DNA of 64,000 nucleotides. Source: Fusibacter_C sp942493125. Lineage in GTDB: Bacteria; Bacillota; Clostridia; Peptostreptococcales; Acidaminobacteraceae. Each line of letters begins with the position of its first letter. The first letter of the stretch is position 1. The translations under genes were made by a program, and so were the position numbers. Shown here one piece after another: positions 44,711 through 53,484 of this stretch. The notes beneath the pieces are model-generated. The model worked only from the letters and a program-made list of their open reading frames with translations, was not told the origin of the DNA and ran no database searches. Where the stretch lies: contig OW818667.1 in NCBI GenBank assembly GCA_942493125.1, positions 1,178,001 to 1,242,000 of the forward strand. The letters are read 5' to 3'.

Positions 44711-45712
44711 ATGAAAATTACGATTAAAGAAATTGCCAAATTGTCCAATGTCTCAACTGCAACTGTCTCTAAGGTCGTCAATCACAAAGATGACAACATC
44801 AGCGAGGCGACGCGTCAGAGAGTGTTGGATGTCATAGATGAGCACAATTACGTGCCCAATCGAATCGCCTCTTCCATGATCACAAAAAAGACACATACGA
44901 TCGGCCTTATCATCCCTGATATTACGAACCCCTTCTTTCCCGAAGTCGCTCGAGGTGTTGAAGACTTTGCAAACAAGGCTGGCTATCAAGTCGTCCTTTG
45001 CAATTCTGACAACGAACCGAGAAAAGAAGTCGCCTATATCGCGATGCTTCAAGAACAAATGGTGGATGGCATCATATTTACCTCATCCAGTTTGCGGAAA
45101 AAAGTGAGCAAAGAATTTATTAGGATGCAAATCCCCGTTATCACGGTAGATCGAGAGATAGAAGGTCTGCAAACACGAGGCAAAATAACAGTGGATAACA
45201 TAACAGGTGCGCACAAAGGTGTTTCATATATGATTGAGCGCGGTTATAAAAAAATACTACACTTAAGTGGCCCCTTAACATCAAAGCCTTCCATGGACCG
45301 ATTTGAAGGTTACAAAAAAGCGCTCGCTGAACATGACCTCGCATTTGATCCCGCCTTGTTTTATGAGGGCAATTATACTTCAGAATGGGGTTACCTCGGC
45401 GTTAAAACCGCTATTCACGACCATGTCGATTTCGACGGTATCTTTTGTGGCAATGACATGATCGCCATCGGTGCCATTAAAGGCTTAAAAGAATGCGGGC
45501 TGAAAGTGCCTGATGATATTGGGATACTAGGTTTCGACAATATCTATATCGCCTCAGTGGTCACGCCCAATCTCACAACAGTGAGTCAGCCCAATTACCA
45601 AATGGGCTATAAAGCGGCAGAAATGCTGATACACATGATCAAGTACCCTATGTCGCCAGTCTCTGGTGTCGAACTTAAAACAGAATTAATCATAAGAGAA
45701 TCGACGAAATGA
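44711..45712 (+). CDS. rbsR: ribose operon repressor, LacI family
   Basis: 333 residues: an N-terminal LacI helix-turn-helix (TIKEIAKLSNVSTATVSKVVNH) and hinge, then a periplasmic-binding-protein-like sugar domain (IGLIIPDITNPFFPEVARGVE, FDGIFCGNDMIAIGAIKGL, GFDNIYIASVVTPNLTTV). It is the first gene of the ribose operon and has palindromic operators before and after it, so it represses itself and rbsKDACB until ribose is present. Confidence 0.92.
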   Translation: MKITIKEIAKLSNVSTATVSKVVNHKDDNISEATRQRVLDVIDEHNYVPNRIASSMITKKTHTIGLIIPDITNPFFPEVARGVEDFANKAGYQVVLCNSDNEPRKEVAYIAMLQEQMVDGIIFTSSSLRKKVSKEFIRMQIPVITVDREIEGLQTRGKITVDNITGAHKGVSYMIERGYKKILHLSGPLTSKPSMDRFEGYKKALAEHDLAFDPALFYEGNYTSEWGYLGVKTAIHDHVDFDGIFCGNDMIAIGAIKGLKECGLKVPDDIGILGFDNIYIASVVTPNLTTVSQPNYQMGYKAAEMLIHMIKYPMSPVSGVELKTELIIRESTK

Positions 45713-45730
45713 TTCTCATATGATTTTAAA

Positions 45731-45745
45731 GGTAAACGTTTAACT
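45731..45745. promoter_or_regulatory. RbsR/LacI operator O2
   Basis: GGTAAACGTTTAACT repeats the O1 core with one mismatch in the palindrome. It lies between rbsR and rbsK, about 1.06 kb from O1, and could allow looping or a second regulated promoter. Confidence 0.65.
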
Positions 45746-45770
45746 TGTTGCATATAAAGGAGTTAATGGC

Positions 45771-46673
45771 ATGATGCAAAAAAAAATATTAGTAATTGGC
45801 AGTTTGAACATGGATCAAGTCACCCAAGTTGAGCGTACCCCACGCGTGGGTGAAACAGTCATGGGTAGTGGCTTGCATTTAAACCCAGGTGGCAAAGGCG
45901 CAAATCAAGCCGTCGCCATGGGTAAACTAGGTGCAGATGTCACCATGATAGGTATGGTTGGTTCCGATGCCAGTGGCAATGAGCTTAAAATGAACTTAGC
46001 CAATATGGGCGTCGTCGATGCTGTAAGAGTGACCGATTCGGCGCCTACAGGCACGGCTTGGATCATGGTCAACGCAGATGCTGACAACTCTATCGTCGTC
46101 ATCGAAGGTGCAAATGGCGAACTAATGCCTGAACATGTTCAAGAGTCCTGGTTTGATGGCATAGACATCGTCGTGTTACAACTCGAAGTTCCCTATGACA
46201 CCGTAAAAACAGCACTCCAGATAGCGAAATCACTGGGTAAGTTGACTGTTTTAAATCCGGCACCAGCCAAGGCGCTCGATTTTGAAATGCTATCCAATGT
46301 CGATATCCTCGTGGTAAACGAAACGGAATTTGAAAGAGTCTCTGGTGTACATTATACTGGGCCTGAGTCACTCATAGCAGGTTATGAAAAACTAGGTATC
46401 AAGCAACTCGTTCTAACTCTTGGTAAAGATGGCGCAATTTATTATGACGGCGTGGCGTCTACACAGGTACCTGCTAGAGTCGTCAAGGCCATTGATACCA
46501 CTGCAGCTGGTGATAGTTTCATCGGCGGCATGCTCTACGAATATTCTAGAGGGGCTTCCATGGCTGAGGCACTGACGTTTGCCACTGAGGTCGCAGCTTT
46601 TACTGTGACAAAACTTGGCGCACAAAGTGCATTGCCATCGATGGCTGACCTCGAGGAAAGGAGAAAAATTTGA
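45771..46673 (+). CDS. rbsK: ribokinase
   Basis: 300 residues of the PfkB family: GSLNMDQVTQVERTPRVGET, the GGKGANQAVA site that binds ribose, and DTTAAGDSFIGG with the catalytic Asp. It phosphorylates ribose to ribose 5-phosphate. AAAGGAG precedes the tandem ATGs; the first is used. Confidence 0.95.
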   Translation: MMQKKILVIGSLNMDQVTQVERTPRVGETVMGSGLHLNPGGKGANQAVAMGKLGADVTMIGMVGSDASGNELKMNLANMGVVDAVRVTDSAPTGTAWIMVNADADNSIVVIEGANGELMPEHVQESWFDGIDIVVLQLEVPYDTVKTALQIAKSLGKLTVLNPAPAKALDFEMLSNVDILVVNETEFERVSGVHYTGPESLIAGYEKLGIKQLVLTLGKDGAIYYDGVASTQVPARVVKAIDTTAAGDSFIGGMLYEYSRGASMAEALTFATEVAAFTVTKLGAQSALPSMADLEERRKI

Positions 46674-47083
46674 AAAAGGGTCGTTTGCTCAACTCAGATA
46701 TCATCAGTGTCCTCTCAAGAATGGGACACACAGACCAAATCACTGTCGGCGATGCTGGACTCCCAATTCCCGATCATGTGTCGCGCATTGATATTGCCCT
46801 CATGAAAGGCCTTCCATCATTTTTAGATACCGTCAAATTGCTCAATCATGAAATGGTCATAGAAAAAATCATATTAGCGGATGAGATTAAAATACAAAAC
46901 CCACAGGTACACAAGGTGTTGCTCGAATATTTTCAAGGCATCCCCGTTGAATATGTGTCACATGAACAATTTAAAGTTCGCACGCACGCTAGTAAAGCGG
47001 TGATCAGAACAGGCGAATGTACTCCGTATGCCAACATTATCCTACAATCCGGGGTCGATTTTAAAGGTGAAGCGCATGAGTAA
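46670..47083 (+). CDS. rbsD: D-ribose pyranase
   Basis: 137 residues: KKGRLLNSDIISVLSRMGHTDQITVGDAGLPIP with the catalytic His, and the C-terminal IRTGECTPYANIILQSGV. It converts pyranose to furanose forms of ribose. It starts with TTG at 46670, overlapping the rbsK stop by four bases, with AAGGAG six bases upstream. Confidence 0.94.
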   Translation: MKKGRLLNSDIISVLSRMGHTDQITVGDAGLPIPDHVSRIDIALMKGLPSFLDTVKLLNHEMVIEKIILADEIKIQNPQVHKVLLEYFQGIPVEYVSHEQFKVRTHASKAVIRTGECTPYANIILQSGVDFKGEAHE

Positions 47084-48566
47084 TCAAGTGCTTCTTAAAA
47101 TGGAAGGCATCACAAAAGAATTTCCTGGCGTTAAAGCCCTGGATGGCGTCAACCTTAACGTCTATGAAAGAAAAGTCATGGCGCTTCTCGGCGAGAATGG
47201 GGCTGGAAAATCCACGTTGATGAAAATTTTGTCAGGCGTCTATCAAAAGACATCAGGCGAGATGACATTCAAAGGACAAAAGCTCGAAGTGACCGGACCG
47301 AAGGATGCGATGCAAAAAGGCATCGCCATTATACATCAAGAACTTAACTTGATTGAGGGTCTATCCATCGCAGAAAATATCTTCATGGGTCGCTACCCTA
47401 CCAAAGCTGGAAAAATACTATGGAAACAGCTTTACGCCGATTCCAAGGCTCTTCTAAATCGTTTGAATTTTAATGCAGATCCAAAAACGTTGGTCAAAAC
47501 GCTCAGCATCGGCCAAAAGCAAATGGTGGAAATCGCAAAAGCCCTGTCATTTAAAACGGAGCTGATTATCATGGACGAACCCACAGATGCGCTCACCGAT
47601 CAAGAAACTGAAAGTTTGTTCAGCGTCATTCGCGACTTAATCAAAGATGGTAAAAGTGTGGTTTATATTTCACATAGGCTGCCTGAAATCTTCAAAATTT
47701 GCGATGATGTCACTATCCTTAGAGATGGACAGTTTGTCGCAGAAAAACCCGTCTCTGAAATCGACGAGAATCGACTCATAGAGCTCATGGTCGGCAGAAA
47801 GCTTGAAGAGCTGTACCCATATGTGGATTGTGCCTCTAAAGAGGTGATATTCAAAGTTGACCATCTTGAAAACAAGTTTGTTAAAGATATATCCTTTGAA
47901 CTTAGAAAAGGTGAAATCTTAGGGATTGCTGGACTCATGGGTGCAGGCCGCACAGAACTCGCCAAATCGATCTACGGCAATATCGCATGTGATAAAAAAT
48001 CGATGGAACTATCAGGCCAACCTGTGTATGGTAAAACCGAAAAACATGCGCTGAACGAAGGCATTGCTTACGTTTCAGAAGATCGCAAGAAAGACGGCCT
48101 CGTGCTGGGCATGTCCGTTGGCAACAACGTCACACTGGCATCGCTTAAGCAATATTCCACTGCCACCATCATCAACAAAAAGAAAGAAAAAGTTCAAATC
48201 AATTATTATAAAGATTCCATGCGCATCAAGACGCCTTCACTGAATCAGAAAGTGAAACTGCTAAGTGGTGGGAATCAACAAAAAGTTTCGATCGCCAAGG
48301 CCCTTTCTGTCAAGCCTAAAGTGCTGATTTTAGATGAACCGACAAGGGGCGTCGATGTTGGGGCGAAAAAGGAAATCTATGAATTGATGAACGGTTTTAA
48401 AAAGGAAGGTTTGGGGATTATCATGATCTCTTCAGAAATTCCTGAACTATTGGGTGTCTGTGATCGCATCATGGTCATGCACGAAGGACGTATTTCGGGG
48501 ATACTGGATCGCAGTGAATCGAGTCAAGAAAAAATCATGAGATTGGCAGTAGGTGCTGGGGAGTAA
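47076..48566 (+). CDS. rbsA: ribose ABC transporter ATP-binding protein
   Basis: 496 residues with two ABC domains. The first has Walker A GENGAGKST, LSIGQKQMVEIAKAL and IMDEPTDALTD; the second has LLSGGNQQKVSIAKAL and LDEPTRGVDVGAKKE, with a degenerate Walker A (GLMGAGRTE), as usual for RbsA. The ATG at 47076 overlaps the end of rbsD by eight bases; the longer frame from 47028 lies within rbsD and is rejected. Confidence 0.95.
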   Translation: MSNQVLLKMEGITKEFPGVKALDGVNLNVYERKVMALLGENGAGKSTLMKILSGVYQKTSGEMTFKGQKLEVTGPKDAMQKGIAIIHQELNLIEGLSIAENIFMGRYPTKAGKILWKQLYADSKALLNRLNFNADPKTLVKTLSIGQKQMVEIAKALSFKTELIIMDEPTDALTDQETESLFSVIRDLIKDGKSVVYISHRLPEIFKICDDVTILRDGQFVAEKPVSEIDENRLIELMVGRKLEELYPYVDCASKEVIFKVDHLENKFVKDISFELRKGEILGIAGLMGAGRTELAKSIYGNIACDKKSMELSGQPVYGKTEKHALNEGIAYVSEDRKKDGLVLGMSVGNNVTLASLKQYSTATIINKKKEKVQINYYKDSMRIKTPSLNQKVKLLSGGNQQKVSIAKALSVKPKVLILDEPTRGVDVGAKKEIYELMNGFKKEGLGIIMISSEIPELLGVCDRIMVMHEGRISGILDRSESSQEKIMRLAVGAGE

Positions 48567-48571
48567 ATAAA

Positions 48572-49504
48572 ATGAAAAAGTTTGAAATTTCGAAATTCCA
48601 ATCGATTATTGGACTCGTGATCTTTTCGATCATCATCTCAATGATGAATGACCGCTTTATGACGAGCTCAAATATTCTCAATATTTTAAGACAGACATCC
48701 ATCAATTCCATCATCGCAGCTGGTATGACGTTTGTCATCATAACGGGCGGCATCGACTTGTCAGTCGGTTCCACTCTAGCTTTATCTGGTGCGGTAGCTG
48801 CCTTTCTGATCTCTACAGGCACACCACCTGCCTTTGCACTGATTGCCGCTTTACTTGTTGGCGCGAGCATCGGTTTTCTAAATGGTATCGCCATCACAAA
48901 AGGTAAACTGCAACCCTTTATCGTAACGCTTGCCACAATGACAGTTTTTCGTGGGGCGACGATGGTCTTTACAGATGGTAAACCAATCAGTGCGGGTTAT
49001 GAAAAAGGCGCAGAATTCTTATCTACATTAGGCAATGGCTATGTTATGGGCATTCCGATTCCGATTATCATCATGATCGTCGTGTTCCTGATTGGTTACT
49101 ACGTTTTGACGCAGACGACATTTGGTCGCTACGTCTACTCGCTTGGTGGCAATGAAGAAGCGACAAAGCTCTCAGGCGTCAACACGGATCGAATGAAAGT
49201 AATCGTCTATAGTATCAGCGGCTTCTTGGCCGCACTTGCAGGTATCATCATCACAGCAAGGCTCTCGTCGGCACAACCAACGGCAGGTAGCGGTTACGAG
49301 CTGGATGCTATTGCAGCAGTTGTCTTAGGTGGTACCTCTCTTGCAGGAGGGGTTGGCTCAATTCTTGGCACAGTGACAGGTGCCCTCATCATCGGTGTTC
49401 TCAACAATGCGCTCAATCTTATGAACGTCAGCTCGTATTATCAATTGCTGGCAAAAGGGGTGGTCATACTGATCGCAGTGTTGTTGGATAGAAAAAATAA
49501 ATAG
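48572..49504 (+). CDS. rbsC: ribose ABC transporter permease
   Basis: 310 residues with eight to ten helices and the family motifs ITGGIDLSVGSTLALSGAV, SGVNTDRMKVIVYSISG and GYELDAIAAVVLGGTSLAGG. It follows rbsA after five bases. Confidence 0.95.
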   Translation: MKKFEISKFQSIIGLVIFSIIISMMNDRFMTSSNILNILRQTSINSIIAAGMTFVIITGGIDLSVGSTLALSGAVAAFLISTGTPPAFALIAALLVGASIGFLNGIAITKGKLQPFIVTLATMTVFRGATMVFTDGKPISAGYEKGAEFLSTLGNGYVMGIPIPIIIMIVVFLIGYYVLTQTTFGRYVYSLGGNEEATKLSGVNTDRMKVIVYSISGFLAALAGIIITARLSSAQPTAGSGYELDAIAAVVLGGTSLAGGVGSILGTVTGALIIGVLNNALNLMNVSSYYQLLAKGVVILIAVLLDRKNK

Positions 49505-49525
49505 TTTAAATAATGGGAGGTTCAC

Positions 49526-51256
49526 ATGAAAAAGTTATTGGTATTGTTACTCGTTTTATCGATGGCACTTATGTCTTTTACAGGCTGTAAAGCAAATGAT
49601 GAAGGCGGCAGCGCAAAAGTAGGTTTAATCATCTCAACTCTTGACAATCCTTTCTTCGTCACTTTAAAAGAAGGCGCAGAGGCTAAAGCAACAGAACTTG
49701 GTTATGAACTCATCGTTCTCGACTCTCAAAACGATCCTGCTAAAGAGCTTGCCAACATGGAAGACCTTTTAACACAAGGTGTTGACGTTATTTTGATCAA
49801 CCCTACAGATTCTGACGCCGTGGGCAATGCAATCAAGGCTGCCAACGACAAAGAAATCCCTGTCATCACACTTGACCGTGGCGCAAATTCAGGTACTGTA
49901 GCAACACACATCGCTTCTGACAACGTGGCTGGTGGCGTCATGGCTGGCGAATACATCGTCGAATTATTGGGTGGCACAGGCAATGTCGTTGAACTTGAAG
50001 GCATCGCAGGTACTTCTGCTGCTAGAGATCGTGGTCAAGGCTTCAACGAAGCAATCGCAAAATCCGATATTGCAGTCTTAGCTAAGCAAGTCGCTGATTT
50101 CGACCGTACAAAAGGCCTTTCAGTTATGGAAAATATCCTTCAAGCACAACCAGATATCAAAGCAGTATTTGCACACAACGATGAAATGGCACTTGGCGCT
50201 TTAAAAGCGATTCAATCCGCAGGTAGAGATATCTTAGTTGTCGGTTTCGATGCGACAGATGATGCCGTAAAATCAGTTGAAGCAGGCGAAATGGCTGCAA
50301 CGGTTGCACAACAACCAAACTTGATCGGTTCACTTGGCGTTGAAGCGGCTAAAAAAGTCATCGACGGTGAAACACTAGACGCATTCATTCCAGTTGAACT
50401 TAAACTCATTTCTAGTGATAGTGCAGCAGCTGCAACAGACACAACACCTAGAAAAATCGGCTTAGTCCTTTCTACTTTAAACAACCCATTCTTTGTGACA
50501 TTAAAAGAAGGCGCTGAAGAGAAAGCCAAAGAACTTGGCGCAGAACTTATCATCTTAGATTCACAAAACGATCCAGCTAAAGAACTTTCAAATATCGAAG
50601 ACCTTATCACACAAGGCGTTGAACTCATCTTGATCAACCCTACTGATTCTGATGCAGTTGGTAACTCTATCAAAGCGGCAAACGACGCTTCTATCCCAGT
50701 GATCACACTTGACAGAGGCGCAAACGCAGGCACTGTGGTTTCACACATCGCTTCTGACAACGTCGCTGGTGGCGTTATGGCGGGTGAATTCATCGTCGAA
50801 CTCTTAGGCGGAAAAGGCAAAGTCGTCGAACTCGAAGGTATCGCTGGTACTTCTGCTGTTAGAGACAGAGGCCAAGGCTTCAACGAAGCGATCGCTAAAT
50901 CTGAAATCGAAGTCGTTGCAAAGCAAGTGGCAGATTTTGACCGTACAAAAGGCTTATCTGTTATGGAAAACATCCTTCAAGCACAACCTGAAATCAACGC
51001 AGTATTTGCACACAACGACGAAATGGCACTTGGCGCACTTAAAGCGATCGAAACTTCTGGCAGAGACATTCTCGTCGTCGGATTTGATGCTACTGAAGAC
51101 GCTGTAAAAGCCGTTCAAGATGGAACAATGGCAGCTACAGTTGCGCAACAACCATCACTTATTGGCAGCCTTGGCGTTGAATATGCCGTCAAATACTTGG
51201 CTGGCGAAACGATTGAAGCTAACATTCCAGTTGAACTCATGTTAGTTACTGAATAA
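49526..51256 (+). CDS. rbsB: tandem-duplicated ribose-binding lipoprotein
   Basis: 576 residues instead of the usual 300 or so. A lipoprotein signal ends in FTGC (Cys21). Two complete ribose-binding domains follow, about residues 31-296 and 310-575, joined by a 13-residue Ser/Ala/Thr linker. Both keep the ligand residues: (D/N)NPFFV, DRGAN, ARDRG or VRDRG, HNDEMALGAL, GFDAT and VAQQP. By hand the copies differ at about 48 of 266 aligned positions, without gaps. DNA differences include many synonymous ones, so this is an old in-frame duplication. One polypeptide could present two ribose sites to RbsAC. Confidence 0.95.
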   Translation: MKKLLVLLLVLSMALMSFTGCKANDEGGSAKVGLIISTLDNPFFVTLKEGAEAKATELGYELIVLDSQNDPAKELANMEDLLTQGVDVILINPTDSDAVGNAIKAANDKEIPVITLDRGANSGTVATHIASDNVAGGVMAGEYIVELLGGTGNVVELEGIAGTSAARDRGQGFNEAIAKSDIAVLAKQVADFDRTKGLSVMENILQAQPDIKAVFAHNDEMALGALKAIQSAGRDILVVGFDATDDAVKSVEAGEMAATVAQQPNLIGSLGVEAAKKVIDGETLDAFIPVELKLISSDSAAAATDTTPRKIGLVLSTLNNPFFVTLKEGAEEKAKELGAELIILDSQNDPAKELSNIEDLITQGVELILINPTDSDAVGNSIKAANDASIPVITLDRGANAGTVVSHIASDNVAGGVMAGEFIVELLGGKGKVVELEGIAGTSAVRDRGQGFNEAIAKSEIEVVAKQVADFDRTKGLSVMENILQAQPEINAVFAHNDEMALGALKAIETSGRDILVVGFDATEDAVKAVQDGTMAATVAQQPSLIGSLGVEYAVKYLAGETIEANIPVELMLVTE

Positions 51257-51268
51257 AGCCCCCTTTAG

Positions 51269-51313
51269 AAAAAATCAGCCCTGCATATCAATTGATATTC
51301 AGGGCTGATTTTT
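51269..51313. terminator. hairpin A: terminator of rbs operon and of the XRE-B12 gene
   Basis: AAAAATCAGCCCTG pairs perfectly with CAGGGCTGATTTTT. The inner 14 bases ATATCAATTGATAT are themselves a palindrome, so nearly the whole 44-base element pairs. T runs on both strands serve convergent genes. A near copy lies at 54345-54393. Confidence 0.92.
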
Positions 51314-51335
51314 ATTTGTGTATTTTTTTCTATAT

Positions 51336-52262
51336 TCACGTAGTTTTGAGATTTATTAGCGTTTCTCCCAGCTGTTCGAGCTGATCGTTTAATGCATCCA
51401 ATGATTCTATATACATATCTGCACCTAATCTCTGTAGTGCGACTGTTTCATTTTCAATGGCGCCTCCCCCAATGAGTATCAGAGGTGGGTTTGAAAGTTG
51501 CATACCGTTTATCAGTTGTATCAAGGATTCACAGCTAGTGAGGTGTGCCTTTAACGTGATTGATAACACGAGAACATCTATTTTATTTTTTTCAAGAAAA
51601 TGCCTTATGCTGAATATCGGAATGCTTTTCCCGATATAGTTCACTGTCCATCCAGCTGATTTGAATATCTCAGCCGTCATTCTAAGTGGGAGTTCATGCA
51701 TCTCTGCACCTGGTAACATGAAAGCAACGGTTAGATTTTTAATTGGTTTTGTTTCACTCTTAACGTTCTCACTGATTGATACGACAGCACGTTCTATGAG
51801 ATCTGAGATGATGTGCTCATCAGCAATGCTGATTTTGCCAGTCTCCCATAGATAGCCAACTTCTTTTAGTGTCGGTTCAAATACATGCTGGTATAGATCG
51901 AGAAGACCTATACCGTCATGTGATAAACTTCTGATGCGTTCATAGGCTGCCGTAAACTGACTATGCAATAAATCTTTTAAAAATTCAGCTTGAACGTCCA
52001 TTAGGTCGATTTTATTAGACTCTATATCAGAGTGTGCCATCAACTCAAACGCGTCAATGTCAGCTAATCCGCCTAATAAATAAGCAACGCTCACATCGAG
52101 ATGATTTGCTATTTCCATAAGTGCTGTAGCAGCTGGCAATCTAAAATTCGTTTCATAATTTGATATGGCAGACTGCTCTACACCCAATCGCTCTGCGAGT
52201 TCTCTTTGAGTCATATTCTTTAACTTTCTAGCGCGCTTTAAGCGTGTTCCAAAGTCAGTCAT
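51336..52262 (-). CDS. XRE helix-turn-helix regulator with CarH-like cobalamin-binding domain
   Basis: 308 residues. An XRE helix-turn-helix (about 5-60: MTQRELAERLGVEQSAISNYE) is joined to a MetH-like cap helical bundle and a Rossmann B12 domain. The cap has W139 and E149-H150, exactly the Wx9EH signature of the light-sensing CarH family. The B12 domain has E187-x-H189-x-x-P192 where CarH has (D/E)xHxxG, then SIT and GGGA loops. It is thus a candidate cobalamin-dependent, possibly light-responsive regulator with an XRE rather than MerR DNA-binding part. It starts ten bases after the FAS1 gene and is co-transcribed with it. Confidence 0.85.
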   Translation of the reverse strand: MTDFGTRLKRARKLKNMTQRELAERLGVEQSAISNYETNFRLPAATALMEIANHLDVSVAYLLGGLADIDAFELMAHSDIESNKIDLMDVQAEFLKDLLHSQFTAAYERIRSLSHDGIGLLDLYQHVFEPTLKEVGYLWETGKISIADEHIISDLIERAVVSISENVKSETKPIKNLTVAFMLPGAEMHELPLRMTAEIFKSAGWTVNYIGKSIPIFSIRHFLEKNKIDVLVLSITLKAHLTSCESLIQLINGMQLSNPPLILIGGGAIENETVALQRLGADMYIESLDALNDQLEQLGETLINLKTT

Positions 52263-52272
52263 GCCACACCCC

Positions 52273-53310
52273 TCATTTCATTTTGTATTTAACAAATCCA
52301 GCACCTGCTAAAGTTATGATGCTTGCAAACGCTATTGGTAACAAGCCAACTGTACCTGTCTTAGGAACTGCCATATTTTCTTCCACGTCTTGGTATACGA
52401 AGTTTGTTGGCACTAATACGGCATCAATAACATGGATGACACCATTGCCAGCCTCAATATCTGCGCTGACGACATTGCTTTGGTTCACTAATACACCGCT
52501 GCTTAGGTCAAATGCCAAACTTTCACCATTTAAGGTTGGTGCTTCAAGGCCATCTGATAAATCCGTGCTTAAGACTTTACCAGATACGACGTGATAGAGA
52601 AGTACTTTTGCAAGATCAGGTTGGTTCATTAAGTCTGATGCACTGATATTGAGAGCAGCAAGCAATTTGTCAAACGCTGCATTGGTTGGTGCAAAGACTG
52701 TAAATGGACCTTCTCCTTGAAGTGCGCCTACTAGGTCAGCCTTTTGTAACAATGAAACCAGCATACTGAAATCCGGATTTGAAAGGGCAACATCTACAAC
52801 TGTTGCAGGAACTTCTGGTTCAGCGCTCAATACAAATGTTGAAGGGACTAATACTGTATCGATGATATGAATGACGCCGTTTGTTGCCATTACATCTGCT
52901 GTAGTTACAGCCGAAGCATTGATTTTCACACCACTTGTCAAATCCACTTTGATTGTTTCACCAGTTAATGTCGCTGGCATCATACCATTTTGTAAATCTG
53001 AACTGAGGACTTGACCTGAGACCACGTGGTATAAAAGAACTTCTTTTAATTGTGGATGGTTGAGCAGGTCATCCGCTGTTATACCCAGTGATGCTAATAG
53101 TTTTTCAAATGCTGCGTTGGTAGGTGCAAATACTGTGAATGGTCCGTCTGCTTGTAATGCGCTAACGAGATCTGCCTTTTGAAGTGCTGCTACTAAGATG
53201 CTAAAATCCGAATTGCCAACTGCTATCTCTACGATATCTTGATCCGCTGCGAATGTTGGGATGCCCATCAATAAAACGAGACTTAATAATAAACTCATCA
53301 TTCTTTTCAT
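52273..53310 (-). CDS. twin-FAS1 (fasciclin) surface protein with sortase signal
   Basis: 345 residues. A signal peptide (cleavage near TFAA, residue 21) is followed by two FAS1 domains (about 24-160 and 168-300). These are close paralogues, each with DGPFTVFAPTNAAF or EGPFTVFAPTNAAF, LLYHVVSG and NGVIH(I/V)ID. The C-terminus has the sorting signal VPKTG, a hydrophobic helix and the tail KYKMK, so it should be linked to the cell wall, most likely by the divergent sortase. FAS1 domains mediate adhesion. The ATG at 53310 follows AGGAGG by eight bases; a GTG at 53316 is too close to it. Confidence 0.92.
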   Translation of the reverse strand: MKRMMSLLLSLVLLMGIPTFAADQDIVEIAVGNSDFSILVAALQKADLVSALQADGPFTVFAPTNAAFEKLLASLGITADDLLNHPQLKEVLLYHVVSGQVLSSDLQNGMMPATLTGETIKVDLTSGVKINASAVTTADVMATNGVIHIIDTVLVPSTFVLSAEPEVPATVVDVALSNPDFSMLVSLLQKADLVGALQGEGPFTVFAPTNAAFDKLLAALNISASDLMNQPDLAKVLLYHVVSGKVLSTDLSDGLEAPTLNGESLAFDLSSGVLVNQSNVVSADIEAGNGVIHVIDAVLVPTNFVYQDVEENMAVPKTGTVGLLPIAFASIITLAGAGFVKYKMK

Positions 53311-53380
53311 TTTCACTACCTCCTATTGGTATATGTGATATTTCTAATTGTTTTTTGCATGTAAGCTAGTTGATATCCAA

Positions 53381-53409
53381 AATATATCACGTTACGTGTT
53401 ATCTGTCAA
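53381..53409 (-). promoter_or_regulatory. promoter of the FAS1/XRE-B12 operon
   Basis: Consensus -35 TTGACA (53404-53409) and -10 TATATT (53381-53386) are separated by exactly 17 bases on the minus strand. Confidence 0.75.
53388..53398. promoter_or_regulatory. CACGT-T-ACGTG palindrome in the promoter spacer
   Basis: A perfect 11-bp palindrome fills the spacer between the -35 and -10 of the FAS1 operon. This is a repressor position; the XRE-B12 protein encoded by the same operon is the obvious candidate ligand (inference). Confidence 0.6.
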
Positions 53410-53417
53410 TAGTCTTT

Positions 53418-53446
53418 TTGAAAATAATTCTCATTTAGTTGATAAT
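53418..53446 (+). promoter_or_regulatory. promoter of the sortase gene
   Basis: TTGAAA (53418-53423) and GATAAT (53441-53446) are separated by 17 bases. The -10 lies within a perfect palindrome TGATAATTATCA (53440-53451), a possible operator. An alternative pair (TTGATA/TATTAT at 53439-53467) would place the start inside the ribosome site. Confidence 0.5.
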
Positions 53447-53484
53447 TATCACTTAGTGTGATATTATAAGGAGAGGTGATTTTT

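Noticed and set aside
50212..50973. Minus-strand frame of 253 codons inside rbsB
   Set aside because: It is an antisense shadow created by codon bias of the duplicated rbsB; the product is Ser/Pro-rich without family features.
49526..51256. Assembly duplication of rbsB
   Set aside because: The two copies differ at many synonymous and about 48 amino acid positions, so it is not a duplicated read or contig error.
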